Part shown: one piece after another, positions 15,851 through 25,052 of the stretch
Layout of the letters: the number at the start of each line of letters is the position of its first letter
Numbering within the stretch: the stretch's first letter is position 1
Source: CAWGJC01 sp965276665
Lineage (GTDB): Bacteria; Pseudomonadota; Alphaproteobacteria; Acetobacterales; Acetobacteraceae
Reading direction: 5' to 3'
Assembly (NCBI GenBank): GCA_965276665.1
Contig: OZ255620.1
Coordinates: 2,604,001 to 2,668,000, forward strand
DNA length: 64,000 bases
Notes under the pieces: generated by a model
Databases searched by the model: none
What the model saw: the letters and a program-made list of their open reading frames with translations, nothing else
What the model was told of the DNA's origin: nothing
Made by a program: the position numbers and the translations under genes

Positions 15851-17157
15851 ACCCGCCCATGGGCCGGATCCACGTGGTCGGCGCCGGGCTGGCCGGACTG
15901 GTGGCGGCGCTCACGCTCGCCGATGCCGGGCGCGAGGTGTCGGTGCACGAGGCGGGCCCCGCGGCGGGCGGGCGCTGCCGCTCCTATTTCGACCGCGCGC
16001 TCGGCTGCCGGATCGACAATGGCAATCACCTGCTGCTCTCCGGCAACCGCGCCGCCTTTGCCTGGCTCGACCGGCTCGGCACGACGGACACCCTGGCCGG
16101 GCCGGCGGCGCCCTGCTTCCCGTTCATCGACCTCGCGAGCGGCGCGCGCTGGACGGTGCGGCCGAATGCCGGGCGCATTCCCTGGTGGATTCTTGTCCCC
16201 TCGCGCCGCGTCCCGGGCGCCGGGCTGGCCGAACACGCCGCGCTGCTGCGCCTGCTGCGCGCCGGCCCCGCGCAGACCGTCGCGGCGGTGATGCCGGGGG
16301 GGAAACTCGGGACGCGGCTGATCGCGCCGCTCGCCATCGCGGCGCTCAACACGCCGGTCGAGGTCGGGAGCGCGCGGCTGCTCGGCGCGGTGATGCGCGA
16401 GACCCTGGCGCGCGGCGGCGCGGCCTGCCTGCCGCGCTTCCCGCGCGAGGGATTGTCGGAGAGCCTGATCGAGCCGGCGGTGCTGGCGCTGCGCGAAGCG
16501 GGCGCCGAGGTGGCGTTCGGCCGGCGCGTCGCCGGGCTGGAATTCGCCGGAGATGGGGCGGACGGCCATATTGTCGCCCTCACCCTCGCGGATGGCCGCA
16601 TCCCGCTCGGCGCGGCCGATGCGGTGGTGCTCGCGGTGCCGGCGCCGGTCGCGGCGTCGCTGGTGCCGGAACTGACCGTGCCGCAGGAATACGAATCGAT
16701 CCTCAACCTGCATTACCGCACCGACGCCGCCCCCGCGCCCGAGCTGGCGGAGGCCGGCTTCGTCGGCGTGATCGGCGGGCTGGCGGAATGGGTGTTCGCC
16801 AAGCCCGGCGTGATCTCGGTGACGGTGAGCGCCGCCAACCACCTGTCCGAACGGGCCTCCGACGAGCTCGCCGCCACGGTCTGGCCGGAAGCCGCGCGCG
16901 CGCTCGGCCTCGCCGACCGGCCGGAACCCGGCCAGGCGCCGCCGCCCTGGCGGGTGCTGCGCGAGCGGCGCGCCACCTTCGCGGCCACCCCGGCGCAGGA
17001 TGCGCTGCGTCCCGGCGGGCACACTCGCTGGACCAATCTCGTCCTCGCCGGCGACTGGACCGCCACGCGCTTGCCCGCAACCATCGAAGGTGCGATCAGG
17101 TCGGGCAGAGACGCTGCCACGCTGCTGCAACACTCATCCCGTTGGCAACATCAATGA
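15847..17157 (+). CDS. hpnE: hydroxysqualene dehydroxylase HpnE
   Basis: A 436-residue FAD-dependent amine oxidase/phytoene desaturase-type protein that reduces hydroxysqualene to squalene. The dinucleotide motif VGAGLAGLVAAL lies at residues 11-22, GGRCRSY follows at the usual distance, and the C-terminal FAD motif is NLVLAGDWTATRLPATIEGAIRSG with a typical TxLPATIEGA core. ATGA overlaps link it to hpnD before and shc after. Confidence 0.94.
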   Translation: MNPPMGRIHVVGAGLAGLVAALTLADAGREVSVHEAGPAAGGRCRSYFDRALGCRIDNGNHLLLSGNRAAFAWLDRLGTTDTLAGPAAPCFPFIDLASGARWTVRPNAGRIPWWILVPSRRVPGAGLAEHAALLRLLRAGPAQTVAAVMPGGKLGTRLIAPLAIAALNTPVEVGSARLLGAVMRETLARGGAACLPRFPREGLSESLIEPAVLALREAGAEVAFGRRVAGLEFAGDGADGHIVALTLADGRIPLGAADAVVLAVPAPVAASLVPELTVPQEYESILNLHYRTDAAPAPELAEAGFVGVIGGLAEWVFAKPGVISVTVSAANHLSERASDELAATVWPEAARALGLADRPEPGQAPPPWRVLRERRATFAATPAQDALRPGGHTRWTNLVLAGDWTATRLPATIEGAIRSGRDAATLLQHSSRWQHQ

Positions 17158-19100
17158 CGGTGGCGATGCTGACCGAAGACACGCTCGAACAACCTCCCGA
17201 CACCGAGATCGACCGGGCGATCGCCGGCGCGCGCGCGGCGCTGCTGCGCCGGCAGAAGCCCGACGGGCACTGGGTGTTCGAGCTGGAGGCGGATGCCACC
17301 ATCCCCGCCGAATACGTCCTGCTCGAGCATTACCTCGACCGCCGCGAGCCGGCGCTGCAGCGGAAGATCGGCGTCTATCTGCGCGCCATCCAGGGCGCGC
17401 ATGGCGGCTGGCCGCTGTTCCACGGCGGCGCGTTCGACATCTCCGCCAGCGTGAAGGCGTATTACGCGCTCAGGATGATCGGCGATCCGCCGGAGGCCGC
17501 GCACATGCGCCGCGCGCGGGAGGCGATCCTCGCCGCCGGCGGGGCGGAGCGGAGCAACGTGTTCACCCGCGCGCAGCTCGCGCTGTTCGGTCAGGTGCCG
17601 TGGCGCGCGGTGCCGGTGATGCCGGTCGAGATCATGCACCTGCCGCGCTGGTTCTTCTTCCACCTCTCGAAAGTGTCTTACTGGTCGCGCACGGTGATCG
17701 TGCCGCTGCTGGTGCTGATGGCGCTCCGCCCGCGCGCCCGCAACCCGCTCGGCGTGACGGTGCAGGAGCTGTTCCGCACGCCGCCCGGAAAAATCCGGCG
17801 CTGGATCCGCGGCCCCTACCGCTCGCGCTGGGGGCATGTGTTCGCCGCCCTCGACCGGGTGCTGCGCGCCGCCCAGCCGTGCTTTCCGCGCCGGGCGCGG
17901 GCGCGCGCGATCGCCGGCGCGCGCGCCTTCGTGGTGGAGCGGCTGAACGGCGAGGACGGGCTCGGCGGCATCTACCCGGCGATGGCGAACACGGTGATGA
18001 TGTTCGACGCGCTCGGCGTGCCGCCCGACCATCCGGACGCGGCGATCGCCTGGGCCTCGGTGCGCAAGCTGCTGGTGGTGCAGGAGGATCGCGCCTATTG
18101 CCAGCCCTGCCTCTCCCCGGTCTGGGATACCGGGCTCGCCGCCCATGCCGCGGCGGAGGCCGACAGCGCCGCCTCCCCGGATGTCGAGGCGGCCTGCGCC
18201 TGGCTCGTGGCCAGGCAGGTGACCGACGTGAAGGGCGACTGGGCGCTGCTGCGGCCGGACACGCCGCCCGGCGGCTGGGCGTTCCAGTACGAGAACGCGC
18301 ATTACCCGGATGTCGACGACACCGCCCTGGCCGGCATGCTGCTGCACCGGAACGGCGACCCGGCGCATGCGCCGGCGATCGCCCGCGCGCGGGACTGGAT
18401 CGTCGGCATGCAGAGCCGCAATGGCGGCTGGGGCGCGTTCGACGCCGACAACAATCATGATTTCCTGAACCACATCCCCTTCGCCGACCATGGCGCGCTG
18501 CTCGACCCGCCGACCGCCGATGTCACCGCGCGCTGCATCTCCTTCCTCGCCCAGATCGGCATGCCGGCCGGCGATCCGGCGATCCGCCGCGGGCTCGACT
18601 TCCTGCGCGGCGATCAGGAGGCGGATGGCAGCTGGTTCGGCCGCTGGGGCACCAACTACATCTACGGCACCTGGTCGGTGCTCTGCGCGCTGAACGTCGC
18701 CGGCGTGTTGCCCACCGACCCGATGGTGGAGCGCGCGCTCGGCTTCCTGCGCGCGACGCAGCGCGAGGATGGCGGCTGGGGCGAGGCTTGCGAGAGCTAC
18801 GGCAGCGCGCCGCACGGACGCTATCACGAGAGCACGCCCTCGCAGACCGCCTGGGCGGTGCTCGGGCTGATGGCCGCCGGCGCCGCCGAGGACCCGGCCG
18901 TCGCGCGCGGCATCGCCTGGCTGCAGGCGACGCAGGGCGAGCACGGCGAATGGACCGAGCTGCCCTACACCGCGGTCGGCTTCCCGCGCGTGTTCTACCT
19001 CCGCTACCACGGCTACCGGCTGTTCTTCCCGCTGCTGGCCCTGGCGCGCTACCGCAACCTGCGGCGCGGCAACAGCCGGCGGGTCGCGTTCGGATTCTGA
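17154..19100 (+). CDS. shc: squalene-hopene cyclase
   Basis: A 648-residue class II terpene cyclase that turns squalene into hopene/hopanol at the inner membrane. The catalytic acid motif DVDDTA is at residues 386-391. Several QW repeats are visible (for example QSRNGGWGAFD and QREDGGWGE), and WGTNYIYGTW is the conserved C-terminal block. Length equals the family norm. ATG 17154 overlaps the hpnE stop. A second in-frame Met five codons later is possible. hpnG overlaps its end. Confidence 0.97.
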   Translation: MTVAMLTEDTLEQPPDTEIDRAIAGARAALLRRQKPDGHWVFELEADATIPAEYVLLEHYLDRREPALQRKIGVYLRAIQGAHGGWPLFHGGAFDISASVKAYYALRMIGDPPEAAHMRRAREAILAAGGAERSNVFTRAQLALFGQVPWRAVPVMPVEIMHLPRWFFFHLSKVSYWSRTVIVPLLVLMALRPRARNPLGVTVQELFRTPPGKIRRWIRGPYRSRWGHVFAALDRVLRAAQPCFPRRARARAIAGARAFVVERLNGEDGLGGIYPAMANTVMMFDALGVPPDHPDAAIAWASVRKLLVVQEDRAYCQPCLSPVWDTGLAAHAAAEADSAASPDVEAACAWLVARQVTDVKGDWALLRPDTPPGGWAFQYENAHYPDVDDTALAGMLLHRNGDPAHAPAIARARDWIVGMQSRNGGWGAFDADNNHDFLNHIPFADHGALLDPPTADVTARCISFLAQIGMPAGDPAIRRGLDFLRGDQEADGSWFGRWGTNYIYGTWSVLCALNVAGVLPTDPMVERALGFLRATQREDGGWGEACESYGSAPHGRYHESTPSQTAWAVLGLMAAGAAEDPAVARGIAWLQATQGEHGEWTELPYTAVGFPRVFYLRYHGYRLFFPLLALARYRNLRRGNSRRVAFGF

Positions 19101-19774
19101 CCGGCGGGGGTCTGGTCGGCCGAGGTCTCATAGGCATCGTCACCGGCCTCGCCGCCGAGGCGCGGCTGGCCGGCGGGCTCGGCGGCCTTCCGGCCCGCGC
19201 CGGCGGCGGAACCCCGGAGGGCGCGGAGCGGGCCGCCCAGGCGCTCGTCGAAGCGGGGGCCGGGGCGCTGCTGAGTTTCGGGCTCGCCGGCGGCCTCGAC
19301 CCGGCGCTGGCGCCCGGCACGGTCCTGGTGCCCGCGGAGGTGTTCGGAGCGGGACGCTGGGCGGTCGATCCGGCCTTCGCCGCGCGGCTCGGCGGGGCGG
19401 ACGGGCGCACGATCCTGGCGGCGGATCAGGTGATCTCGACGGTGGCCGACAAGGCGGCGGCTTGGCAGCGCACCGGCGCGGCGGCGGTCGATCTCGAGAG
19501 CGGCGCGGTGGCGGCGGTGGCGGCGGCGCACCGCCTGCCGTTCGCCGTGCTGCGCGCGGTGTGCGATCCGGCCGGCCGCGCCCTGCCGCCGCTCGCCGCC
19601 ACCGCGCTCGATGCGCGCGGGCGGGTGCGGACGCTCAATCTGCTGCTCGGCCTGCTGCGTCATCCGGGTGAGATATCGGCGCTCCGCGCGCTCGGGCAGG
19701 ATGCCGCCGCCGCCCGCCGCGCGCTCGCCGCGCGCGTCGCCGACATCGGCCGGCTCGACCGTGCCCAGGAATGA
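19094..19774 (+). CDS. hpnG: hopanoid-associated nucleoside phosphorylase HpnG
   Basis: About 226 residues of the MTA/SAH nucleosidase-like family. HpnG removes adenine from adenosylhopane to give the ribosyl hopane precursor. Motifs include LLSFGLAGGLDPAL (phosphate/ribose loop) and AAAVDLESGAVAAVAAAHRLPFAVLRAVCDP with the VDLESGA core. No ATG, GTG or TTG occurs in frame at the proper place. Homology begins at about ILTGGG, where ATT 19094 and CTG 19097 overlap the shc stop (CTGA). Start is therefore uncertain and may be non-AUG. Function follows from family and position just after shc. Confidence 0.88.
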   Translation: MLTGGGLVGRGLIGIVTGLAAEARLAGGLGGLPARAGGGTPEGAERAAQALVEAGAGALLSFGLAGGLDPALAPGTVLVPAEVFGAGRWAVDPAFAARLGGADGRTILAADQVISTVADKAAAWQRTGAAAVDLESGAVAAVAAAHRLPFAVLRAVCDPAGRALPPLAATALDARGRVRTLNLLLGLLRHPGEISALRALGQDAAAARRALAARVADIGRLDRAQE

Positions 19775-19803
19775 GGGCGCACACAGGAATCAGGGGAAGA
19801 AAA

Positions 19804-20799
19804 ATGCCGATCAAGACGCCCGCCCGCTACCCGGACCTCGCCGATCCGCAGGGCCGCCCGCGCTATACCGGCATACCGACCTTCTTCCGGGTGCCCGCGG
19901 CGGAGGATCCGGCGGAGGCGGATATCGGGATTTACGGCGTGCCGTTCGATGGCGGCGTGACCAATCGGAGCGGCACGCGGCACGGCCCGCGCGAGGTGCG
20001 CAACCAGTCGAGCCTGATGCGGCGCCTCAACGCCGCCACCGGCATCGCGCCGTTCGAGACGCTGCGGGTGCGCGATCTCGGCGATTGCTGGCTGGAGGCG
20101 CCGTTCGCGCTCGAGGCCGCGCTCGACGAGATCACCGCGTTCGCCAAGACGGTCGTCGCGGCCGGCGCCACCCCACTCGCGGTGGGCGGCGACCACTCGA
20201 TCTCGCTGCCGCTGCTGCGCGCCGCCGCTTCACCTGGCCCAGCTGGCCCGGGGCCGCTCGGGATGGTGCACATCGACGCGCATTGCGACACCGGGGACGA
20301 TTACATGGGCTCGCGCTTCCATCACGGCGCGCCGTTCCGCCGGGCGGTGGAGGAGGGGCTGCTCGACCCGGAGCGGGTGATCCAGATCGGCATTCGCGGC
20401 ACCAGCAATGATTTCGCGATGTGGAAGTTCAGCCTGGACTCCGGCATGCGGGTGATGCCGATGGACGAGGTCGCCGATCGCGGCTGGCGCTTCGCGGTGG
20501 AGGAGGCGCGCCGGGTGGTGGGCGACGGGCCGGCCTATCTCACCTACGACATCGACAGCCTCGACCCGGTCTATGCGCCGGGCACCGGCACGCCGGAGGC
20601 GGGCGGCCTGACCACGCTCGAGGCGCTGCGCCTGCTACGCGGGCTGACGGGGATGAATTTCGTCGGCGCCGATCTCGTCGAGGTCTCGCCGCCCTTCGAT
20701 CTCGGCGGGCTGACCGCGCTGCACGGCGCGGCGATCCTGTTCGAGATCCTGTGCCTGCTCGCGGCGGCGCCCGGCCGGAAGATGGCGGCGACGGGCTAG
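19804..20799 (+). CDS. agmatinase/ureohydrolase family protein
   Basis: A 331-residue arginase-superfamily enzyme that should hydrolyse a guanidino compound (agmatine, guanidinobutyrate or similar) to urea and an amine. The three metal motifs are intact: GGDHSISLP, HIDAHCDTG and TYDIDSLDPVYAPGTGTPE. N-terminal GVPFDGGVTNRSGTRHGPREVR is typical of the agmatinase branch. ATG 19804 has AGGGGAAG 5 bases upstream. It follows hpnG by 29 bases, so it may be co-transcribed with the hopanoid run, though no link to hopanoids is known. The precise substrate cannot be read from sequence. Confidence 0.88.
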   Translation: MPIKTPARYPDLADPQGRPRYTGIPTFFRVPAAEDPAEADIGIYGVPFDGGVTNRSGTRHGPREVRNQSSLMRRLNAATGIAPFETLRVRDLGDCWLEAPFALEAALDEITAFAKTVVAAGATPLAVGGDHSISLPLLRAAASPGPAGPGPLGMVHIDAHCDTGDDYMGSRFHHGAPFRRAVEEGLLDPERVIQIGIRGTSNDFAMWKFSLDSGMRVMPMDEVADRGWRFAVEEARRVVGDGPAYLTYDIDSLDPVYAPGTGTPEAGGLTTLEALRLLRGLTGMNFVGADLVEVSPPFDLGGLTALHGAAILFEILCLLAAAPGRKMAATG

Positions 20800-20863
20800 G
20801 ACCCGGCGCCGCCCAGCCGCCCAGGAAGGCCCCGGCGGCGGGCGCATGCGAGGGGGACGAAGA

Positions 20864-21022
20864 TTACTCGGAGGCGAGGCTCGGCCGCTGGCGGGGCTCG
20901 ACCGCCTCGGCCAGGCGGTGCAGCAGGGAGCCGAGCGAGCGGCGGAGGAGCCATGCCAGCTCACGCTGGCCTTCATGGGTCAGGAGCTGCGCCCGGCCGA
21001 TATTTTCAAGGGCTTCCAACAT
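20864..21022 (-). CDS. small protein of 52 residues, unknown
   Basis: A short ORF starting MLEALENIGRAQLLTHEG with an amphipathic helical pattern (LAWLLRRSLGSLLHRLAEAVE) and a basic/polar tail. The ATG at 21022 has AAAGGTG 5 bases upstream, and a good promoter with a palindromic operator lies 70 bases further on. These signals, not homology, support it. It is convergent with the agmatinase gene. I do not recognise the family. Confidence 0.5.
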   Translation of the reverse strand: MLEALENIGRAQLLTHEGQRELAWLLRRSLGSLLHRLAEAVEPRQRPSLASE

Positions 21023-21079
21023 CGTGTCACCTTTCTGCCCGGCGCGCGGGCAATGAGAGTGCCGGACGTTTCCCTTCGT

Positions 21080-21120
21080 TTTGTGCACTGCAACATAAAC
21101 GGCATCCGCCGCGGTTGCAA
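21080..21120 (-). promoter_or_regulatory. promoter and candidate PhaR-type operator before the 52-residue ORF
   Basis: On the minus strand a -35 TTGCAA (21115-21120), a 17-bp spacer and a -10 TATGTT (21092-21097) are visible. Overlapping the -10 and start point is the imperfect palindrome TGTTGCAGTGCACAA (21081-21095). The core TTGCAGTGCA resembles TGC-rich PhaR operators of alphaproteobacterial phasin genes. The same 10-mer occurs at 33191-33200 before the nitroreductase gene. The match to PhaR is from memory of the motif class and is inference. Confidence 0.45.
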
Positions 21121-21248
21121 GGCCCGCGCCAGAAATTTTGGCAGGATTGCTGTCCTTCTTTTCGCCGGATTTCTGTCACTCATTCGCGATTGTCGGGCGC
21201 CATCGGCCTGGCGCAAGGTTCCGGCGCTGCAATAGGGGAGGAGCCGGA

Positions 21249-23786
21249 ATGACCATCACCGTTGTCGGAAGCGCGGGTGCCAAAGGCGCGAACGGCGCCG
21301 CGGGCGGGGATGACGGCGCGGCCGGCGGCGCCGGCGGCGACGCGACCGCCAGCCAGAACACGCCCGTCGGCTCCCCGCCGCTCACCAGCCTGCCCCAGGC
21401 GGACGCAACCGGCGGCGCCGGCGGGGATGGCGGGAATGGCGGCGGCGCGGCGGGGTACGCCGGCACGGCAGGGAACGCCGGCGCGGGAGGCGATGGCGGC
21501 GACGCGACCGCGTTTATCAACAACGGCGCGGTCTATCCGGCATCCGAGCAGGTCTTTGCGGAGGTCTACGCCACCGGTGGCGCCGGCGGCGATGCGGGCA
21601 TCGAGGGCCCCGGCACCCTGATAACGGGCTGGGGCGCGGATGGCGGCGCGGGCGGCGCTGCGAGCGCCACCGGATCGACCGTGGGCGTGGTGGTGCCGGG
21701 CACCTATGACAACCCCTTTGTCATCGTCCTCGCGACCGGCGGCGCGGGCGGCACGGGGACCGGGCCCGGCCATTCCGGCGGCGCCGGCGGCGGCGTCACG
21801 GTGAGCGGGTCGCTCGACAATCCGCTCAACTCGTCCGACGTCTTCGTCACCGGACATGGCGGGGCCGGCGGGGTCGGGCTGCTGGGCGCCGCGGGCGGAA
21901 ACGGGGCGGCCGTCACGCTCGACAACGCCGCGACCGCCGGGCCCGGCACCGGGGATCTCGAGCTGAACCAGCAAGCCTATGGCGGGGATGGCGGCGACGG
22001 GGTCATCGGCGGCGATGGGGGCGCCGCCGCCGGCACCCTGACCAACGATCCGACGATCGCAAATGCGGGCACGCTCACGCTCAGCGATGAGGTCCAGGGC
22101 GGCGCGGGCGGCTCGGTGGGGACCGAGGCGCCCGGGGGCAGCCTCTATGTCGAAGGCGCCGGCGGCACCGCCACGGCAACCGGGGACGCGACCGGCGGCG
22201 TTATCAGCGTCGTGACGATCGCCACCGCGGGCGCTGCCGGCGGGTTCGACGGCAGCGCCGATCCGAATGCCGCATTCGCCGGCATTGCCGGCGCCGACGC
22301 CACGGCCAGCGCGAACGTGACGGCGTCCGGCGATAACGGGGGCGCCTCCGCGGAGGCGGTCGGGGGCGCCGGCGGCGGGGGGAACGGCGTCGGCGAAACC
22401 GGCGGCCTCGGCGGTGCCGCGACCGCGACGGCCTCCGCCACGAACACCGGCGGCGGTTCCATCTCGGCGGGTCTCGGGCTCACGGGAGGCGCCGGCGGCG
22501 ATGGGACGAACGGGGCGCTGGCCGGTGACGGGCGGTCCGAGACGGGGGACAATCTGGCCACCGCAAGCAGCGATGGCGGCGGAATCGCGCTTTACCAGAC
22601 GATCACCGGCGGCTCGGCCGGAAGCGGGCCGGGCGGCGCTGGCGGTTCGGCCAGCTCCACCCTCACCTTCTCGGACCCGACAGGCGCGAATGGCGCGGTG
22701 CTCCTTGCCGGCACGGCGACCGGCGGCAGCACGAACGGTCAACAGGGCGTGCCCACGACCACCTGGCATGGCGGCGACGCGACCTCGCTCACCGACGGGA
22801 GCAGCGCGGCGAACGTGACGATCTACGCTTCAGCCACTGGCGGCGATGGCGGCTTCGGCAGCGGCGGCGACGCGGTCGCCAAGGCGACCGGCATCTCCGA
22901 CGGCACCGCCACCATCTCGACCACCGCGATCGGCGGCGCGTCCCATGCCAAGGGCGGCTATCTCGTCGGCACCGCGCTGGCCGTGGCGCGCGGCACCGGC
23001 ATCAAAGGCACGACCTCGGCGAGCGCCAGCACCTCGCAGGTGCCCAACCCGACGCCGGGGGTCTCGCCGGTCACCAACATCGCGGCGACCGCGACCGACC
23101 CGTTCGCCGGCTCTGCCGTGTCCTACGCCCAGACCGGCATCGGCACCGGGATCGCGCTGCCCGGCCAGGCGCATGGCGCGGAAGCGTCGGCGCTCGGCGC
23201 GCCGGTGGCGGGCGCGATCTCGCAGGTGGTGGCGAGCGATCCCGGGCTGCCCGCGCTGGTCGGGCCGTCGGCGCAGGTTCTCGCCCTCGGCCAGCTCGGC
23301 GGCAATCACAGCAATGGCGGGGACGGGGCGAGCCAGACGCTCACCACCTCGGTGACGGTGACGGTCAACCAGGCCCTGATCACCGCCGGGACCGATCTGA
23401 AGATCGCGCTGTTCAACCCGCAGGACCAGGACACGCAAGGCATCACCGCGGTCGATCTCGGGATCACCCTCGCCCGGCCGGATTTCCAGCCGAAGCACCT
23501 GCTGCCGCACGATTTCGGCAATGCCGGCGGCGCGGCGACCTTCTTCGACAACAACACGATCGATCTCGGGGCGCCGCCGGGCAACTCCGGCATCTTCCAT
23601 ATCACGCTCGACCTTGACGTGACGACCGACATGATCGGCTCGGGCTTCACCGGTGATTTCGCCCTCGTCGCCGAGCCGCCAGCGGCCGCAGCGGCACCGC
23701 TGGCGGGTCCGGCCGTCTCGGCGGAGGATCACGCGGGGGGCGCGGTCGGGGCGGTGACCGGGTGGCTGGCTTCGCATACGGTGTGA
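21249..23786 (+). CDS. Gly/Ala-rich repetitive protein, 845 residues
   Basis: An acidic, cysteine-free protein dominated by GGAGGDG-type turns (residues about 8-560) recurring every 30-60 residues between short beta-prone segments such as VYATGGAGGDA and VFVTGHGGAGG. This pattern suggests a parallel beta-helix/solenoid as in large surface proteins. The C-terminal 180 residues differ: a beta-rich segment (TLTTSVTVTVNQALITAG, FHITLDLDVTTDM) and a Pro/Ala tail ending SHTV. ATG 21249 has GGGGAGGAG upstream. There is no Sec signal peptide and no clear RTX nonapeptide, so an export route is not visible. The name of the family is unknown to me. Confidence 0.8.
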   Translation: MTITVVGSAGAKGANGAAGGDDGAAGGAGGDATASQNTPVGSPPLTSLPQADATGGAGGDGGNGGGAAGYAGTAGNAGAGGDGGDATAFINNGAVYPASEQVFAEVYATGGAGGDAGIEGPGTLITGWGADGGAGGAASATGSTVGVVVPGTYDNPFVIVLATGGAGGTGTGPGHSGGAGGGVTVSGSLDNPLNSSDVFVTGHGGAGGVGLLGAAGGNGAAVTLDNAATAGPGTGDLELNQQAYGGDGGDGVIGGDGGAAAGTLTNDPTIANAGTLTLSDEVQGGAGGSVGTEAPGGSLYVEGAGGTATATGDATGGVISVVTIATAGAAGGFDGSADPNAAFAGIAGADATASANVTASGDNGGASAEAVGGAGGGGNGVGETGGLGGAATATASATNTGGGSISAGLGLTGGAGGDGTNGALAGDGRSETGDNLATASSDGGGIALYQTITGGSAGSGPGGAGGSASSTLTFSDPTGANGAVLLAGTATGGSTNGQQGVPTTTWHGGDATSLTDGSSAANVTIYASATGGDGGFGSGGDAVAKATGISDGTATISTTAIGGASHAKGGYLVGTALAVARGTGIKGTTSASASTSQVPNPTPGVSPVTNIAATATDPFAGSAVSYAQTGIGTGIALPGQAHGAEASALGAPVAGAISQVVASDPGLPALVGPSAQVLALGQLGGNHSNGGDGASQTLTTSVTVTVNQALITAGTDLKIALFNPQDQDTQGITAVDLGITLARPDFQPKHLLPHDFGNAGGAATFFDNNTIDLGAPPGNSGIFHITLDLDVTTDMIGSGFTGDFALVAEPPAAAAAPLAGPAVSAEDHAGGAVGAVTGWLASHTV

Positions 23787-23789
23787 GGA

Positions 23790-23828
23790 AGGGGAAGCCA
23801 GGGGCAGCGCCCCTGGCCTTCACCCCTG
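23790..23828. terminator. family C hairpin between the Gly-rich gene and hpnH
   Basis: GCCAGGGGCAGCGCCCCTGGC is a GC-rich perfect hairpin that lies between two convergent genes (stops at 23786 and 23831). It is the minimal core of the family C repeat and is in the right place to end transcription from both sides, though no T-run follows. Confidence 0.55.
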
Positions 23829-23830
23829 CC

Positions 23831-24970
23831 TCAATCCGCAGCATCGGCGGTTTGCGGTTTCTTGTGGGCGAGCTGCGCCATCTTGTCCTCGACGTGGCGG
23901 CTGAAGACGTATTCGGCGGGGCGCTGGCTTTCGAGCGGGATTTCCGGCGCCATCGGGCCTTCGGTGCGGGGGCCGCGCAGCGCCACCGCCATCGTCTTCA
24001 GCGGGTGCTTCACCGCGTCGACCACGGCGGTCGCCTCGTAGCCGGAATGCACCATGCAGTCGGCGCATTTCTCGTAGTTGCCGGTGCCGTAGCTGTCCCA
24101 GTCGGTGGTCTCCATCAGCTCGGCATAGGTTTTGGTGTAGCCCTCGCCGAGCAGGTAGCAGGGGCGCTGCCAGCCGAACACGTTGCGGGTCGGCTTGCCC
24201 CAGGGCGTGCAGCGGTAGTTCTCGTTGCCGGCGAGGAAGTTCATGAACAGCGGGGACTGGGTGAACTTCCAGCCCTTGCCCTTGCCGCGGCGCAGGATGT
24301 CGCGGAACAGCGTCTTGGTCTTCTGGCGCGAGAGGAAATGCGCCTGGTCCGGCGCGCGCTCATAGGCGTAGCCGGGCGAGGTCATGATGCCGTCCACCCC
24401 CATCGCCATCACCTCGTCGAAGAAGGCGGCGACGCGGGCCGGATCGGCGCCGTCGAACAGCGTGCAATTGATCGAGAGGCGGAAGCCGCGATCCTTGGCG
24501 CGCCGGATGGCGGCGACGGCGCGGTCGAACACGCCCTCCTGGCTCACCGCGCGGTCGTGCATGTCGCGGTCGCCGTCGAGATGCACGTCGAAGGAGAAGA
24601 ACGGGTTCGGCGTGTAGTCGTCGAGCTTCTTCTCGAGCAGCAGCGCGTTGGTGCAGAGATAGACGAATTTCTTGCGCTGCAGGATGCCGGCGACGATCTC
24701 CGGCATCTCGCGATGCAGCAGCGGCTCGCCGCCGGCGATCGCCACCACCGGCGCGCCGCACTCATCGACCGCGCCCAGCGCGTCGGCGACCGACAGGCGC
24801 TGGTTCAGGATCGGCGCCGGGTAGTCGATCTTGCCGCAGCCGGAGCAGGCGAGGTTGCAGCGGAACAGCGGCTCCAGCATCAGCACAAGCGGGTAGCGTT
24901 TCCGGCCGATGAGGTGCTGCTTCACCACATAGGCGCCGACGCGAACCACCTGCTTCAGGGGAACCGACAT
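23831..24970 (-). CDS. hpnH: adenosyl-hopene transferase HpnH (radical SAM)
   Basis: A 379-residue radical SAM enzyme that couples the 5'-deoxyadenosyl group to diploptene, making adenosylhopane. The iron-sulfur motif CxxxCxxC is Cys38, Cys42, Cys45 (RCNLACSGCG). GGEPLLH follows, and the C-terminal half has Cys residues in YRCTPWG, RPCYLLGEGY and EKCADCMVHSG, as expected of the family. ATG 24970 has AGGA 5 bases upstream (an upstream in-frame start at 25027 lacks one). It is inverted relative to the hpnA-G run, and the intervening 4 kb carries unrelated genes. Confidence 0.95.
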   Translation of the reverse strand: MSVPLKQVVRVGAYVVKQHLIGRKRYPLVLMLEPLFRCNLACSGCGKIDYPAPILNQRLSVADALGAVDECGAPVVAIAGGEPLLHREMPEIVAGILQRKKFVYLCTNALLLEKKLDDYTPNPFFSFDVHLDGDRDMHDRAVSQEGVFDRAVAAIRRAKDRGFRLSINCTLFDGADPARVAAFFDEVMAMGVDGIMTSPGYAYERAPDQAHFLSRQKTKTLFRDILRRGKGKGWKFTQSPLFMNFLAGNENYRCTPWGKPTRNVFGWQRPCYLLGEGYTKTYAELMETTDWDSYGTGNYEKCADCMVHSGYEATAVVDAVKHPLKTMAVALRGPRTEGPMAPEIPLESQRPAEYVFSRHVEDKMAQLAHKKPQTADAAD

Positions 24971-25052
24971 TCCTGATCCTTTCAGCATCCGCCGGGCCGA
25001 ACGCGGCCCGGCGGCAGCCGTTAACACGAAACATAAACATTAGGGGAGAACG

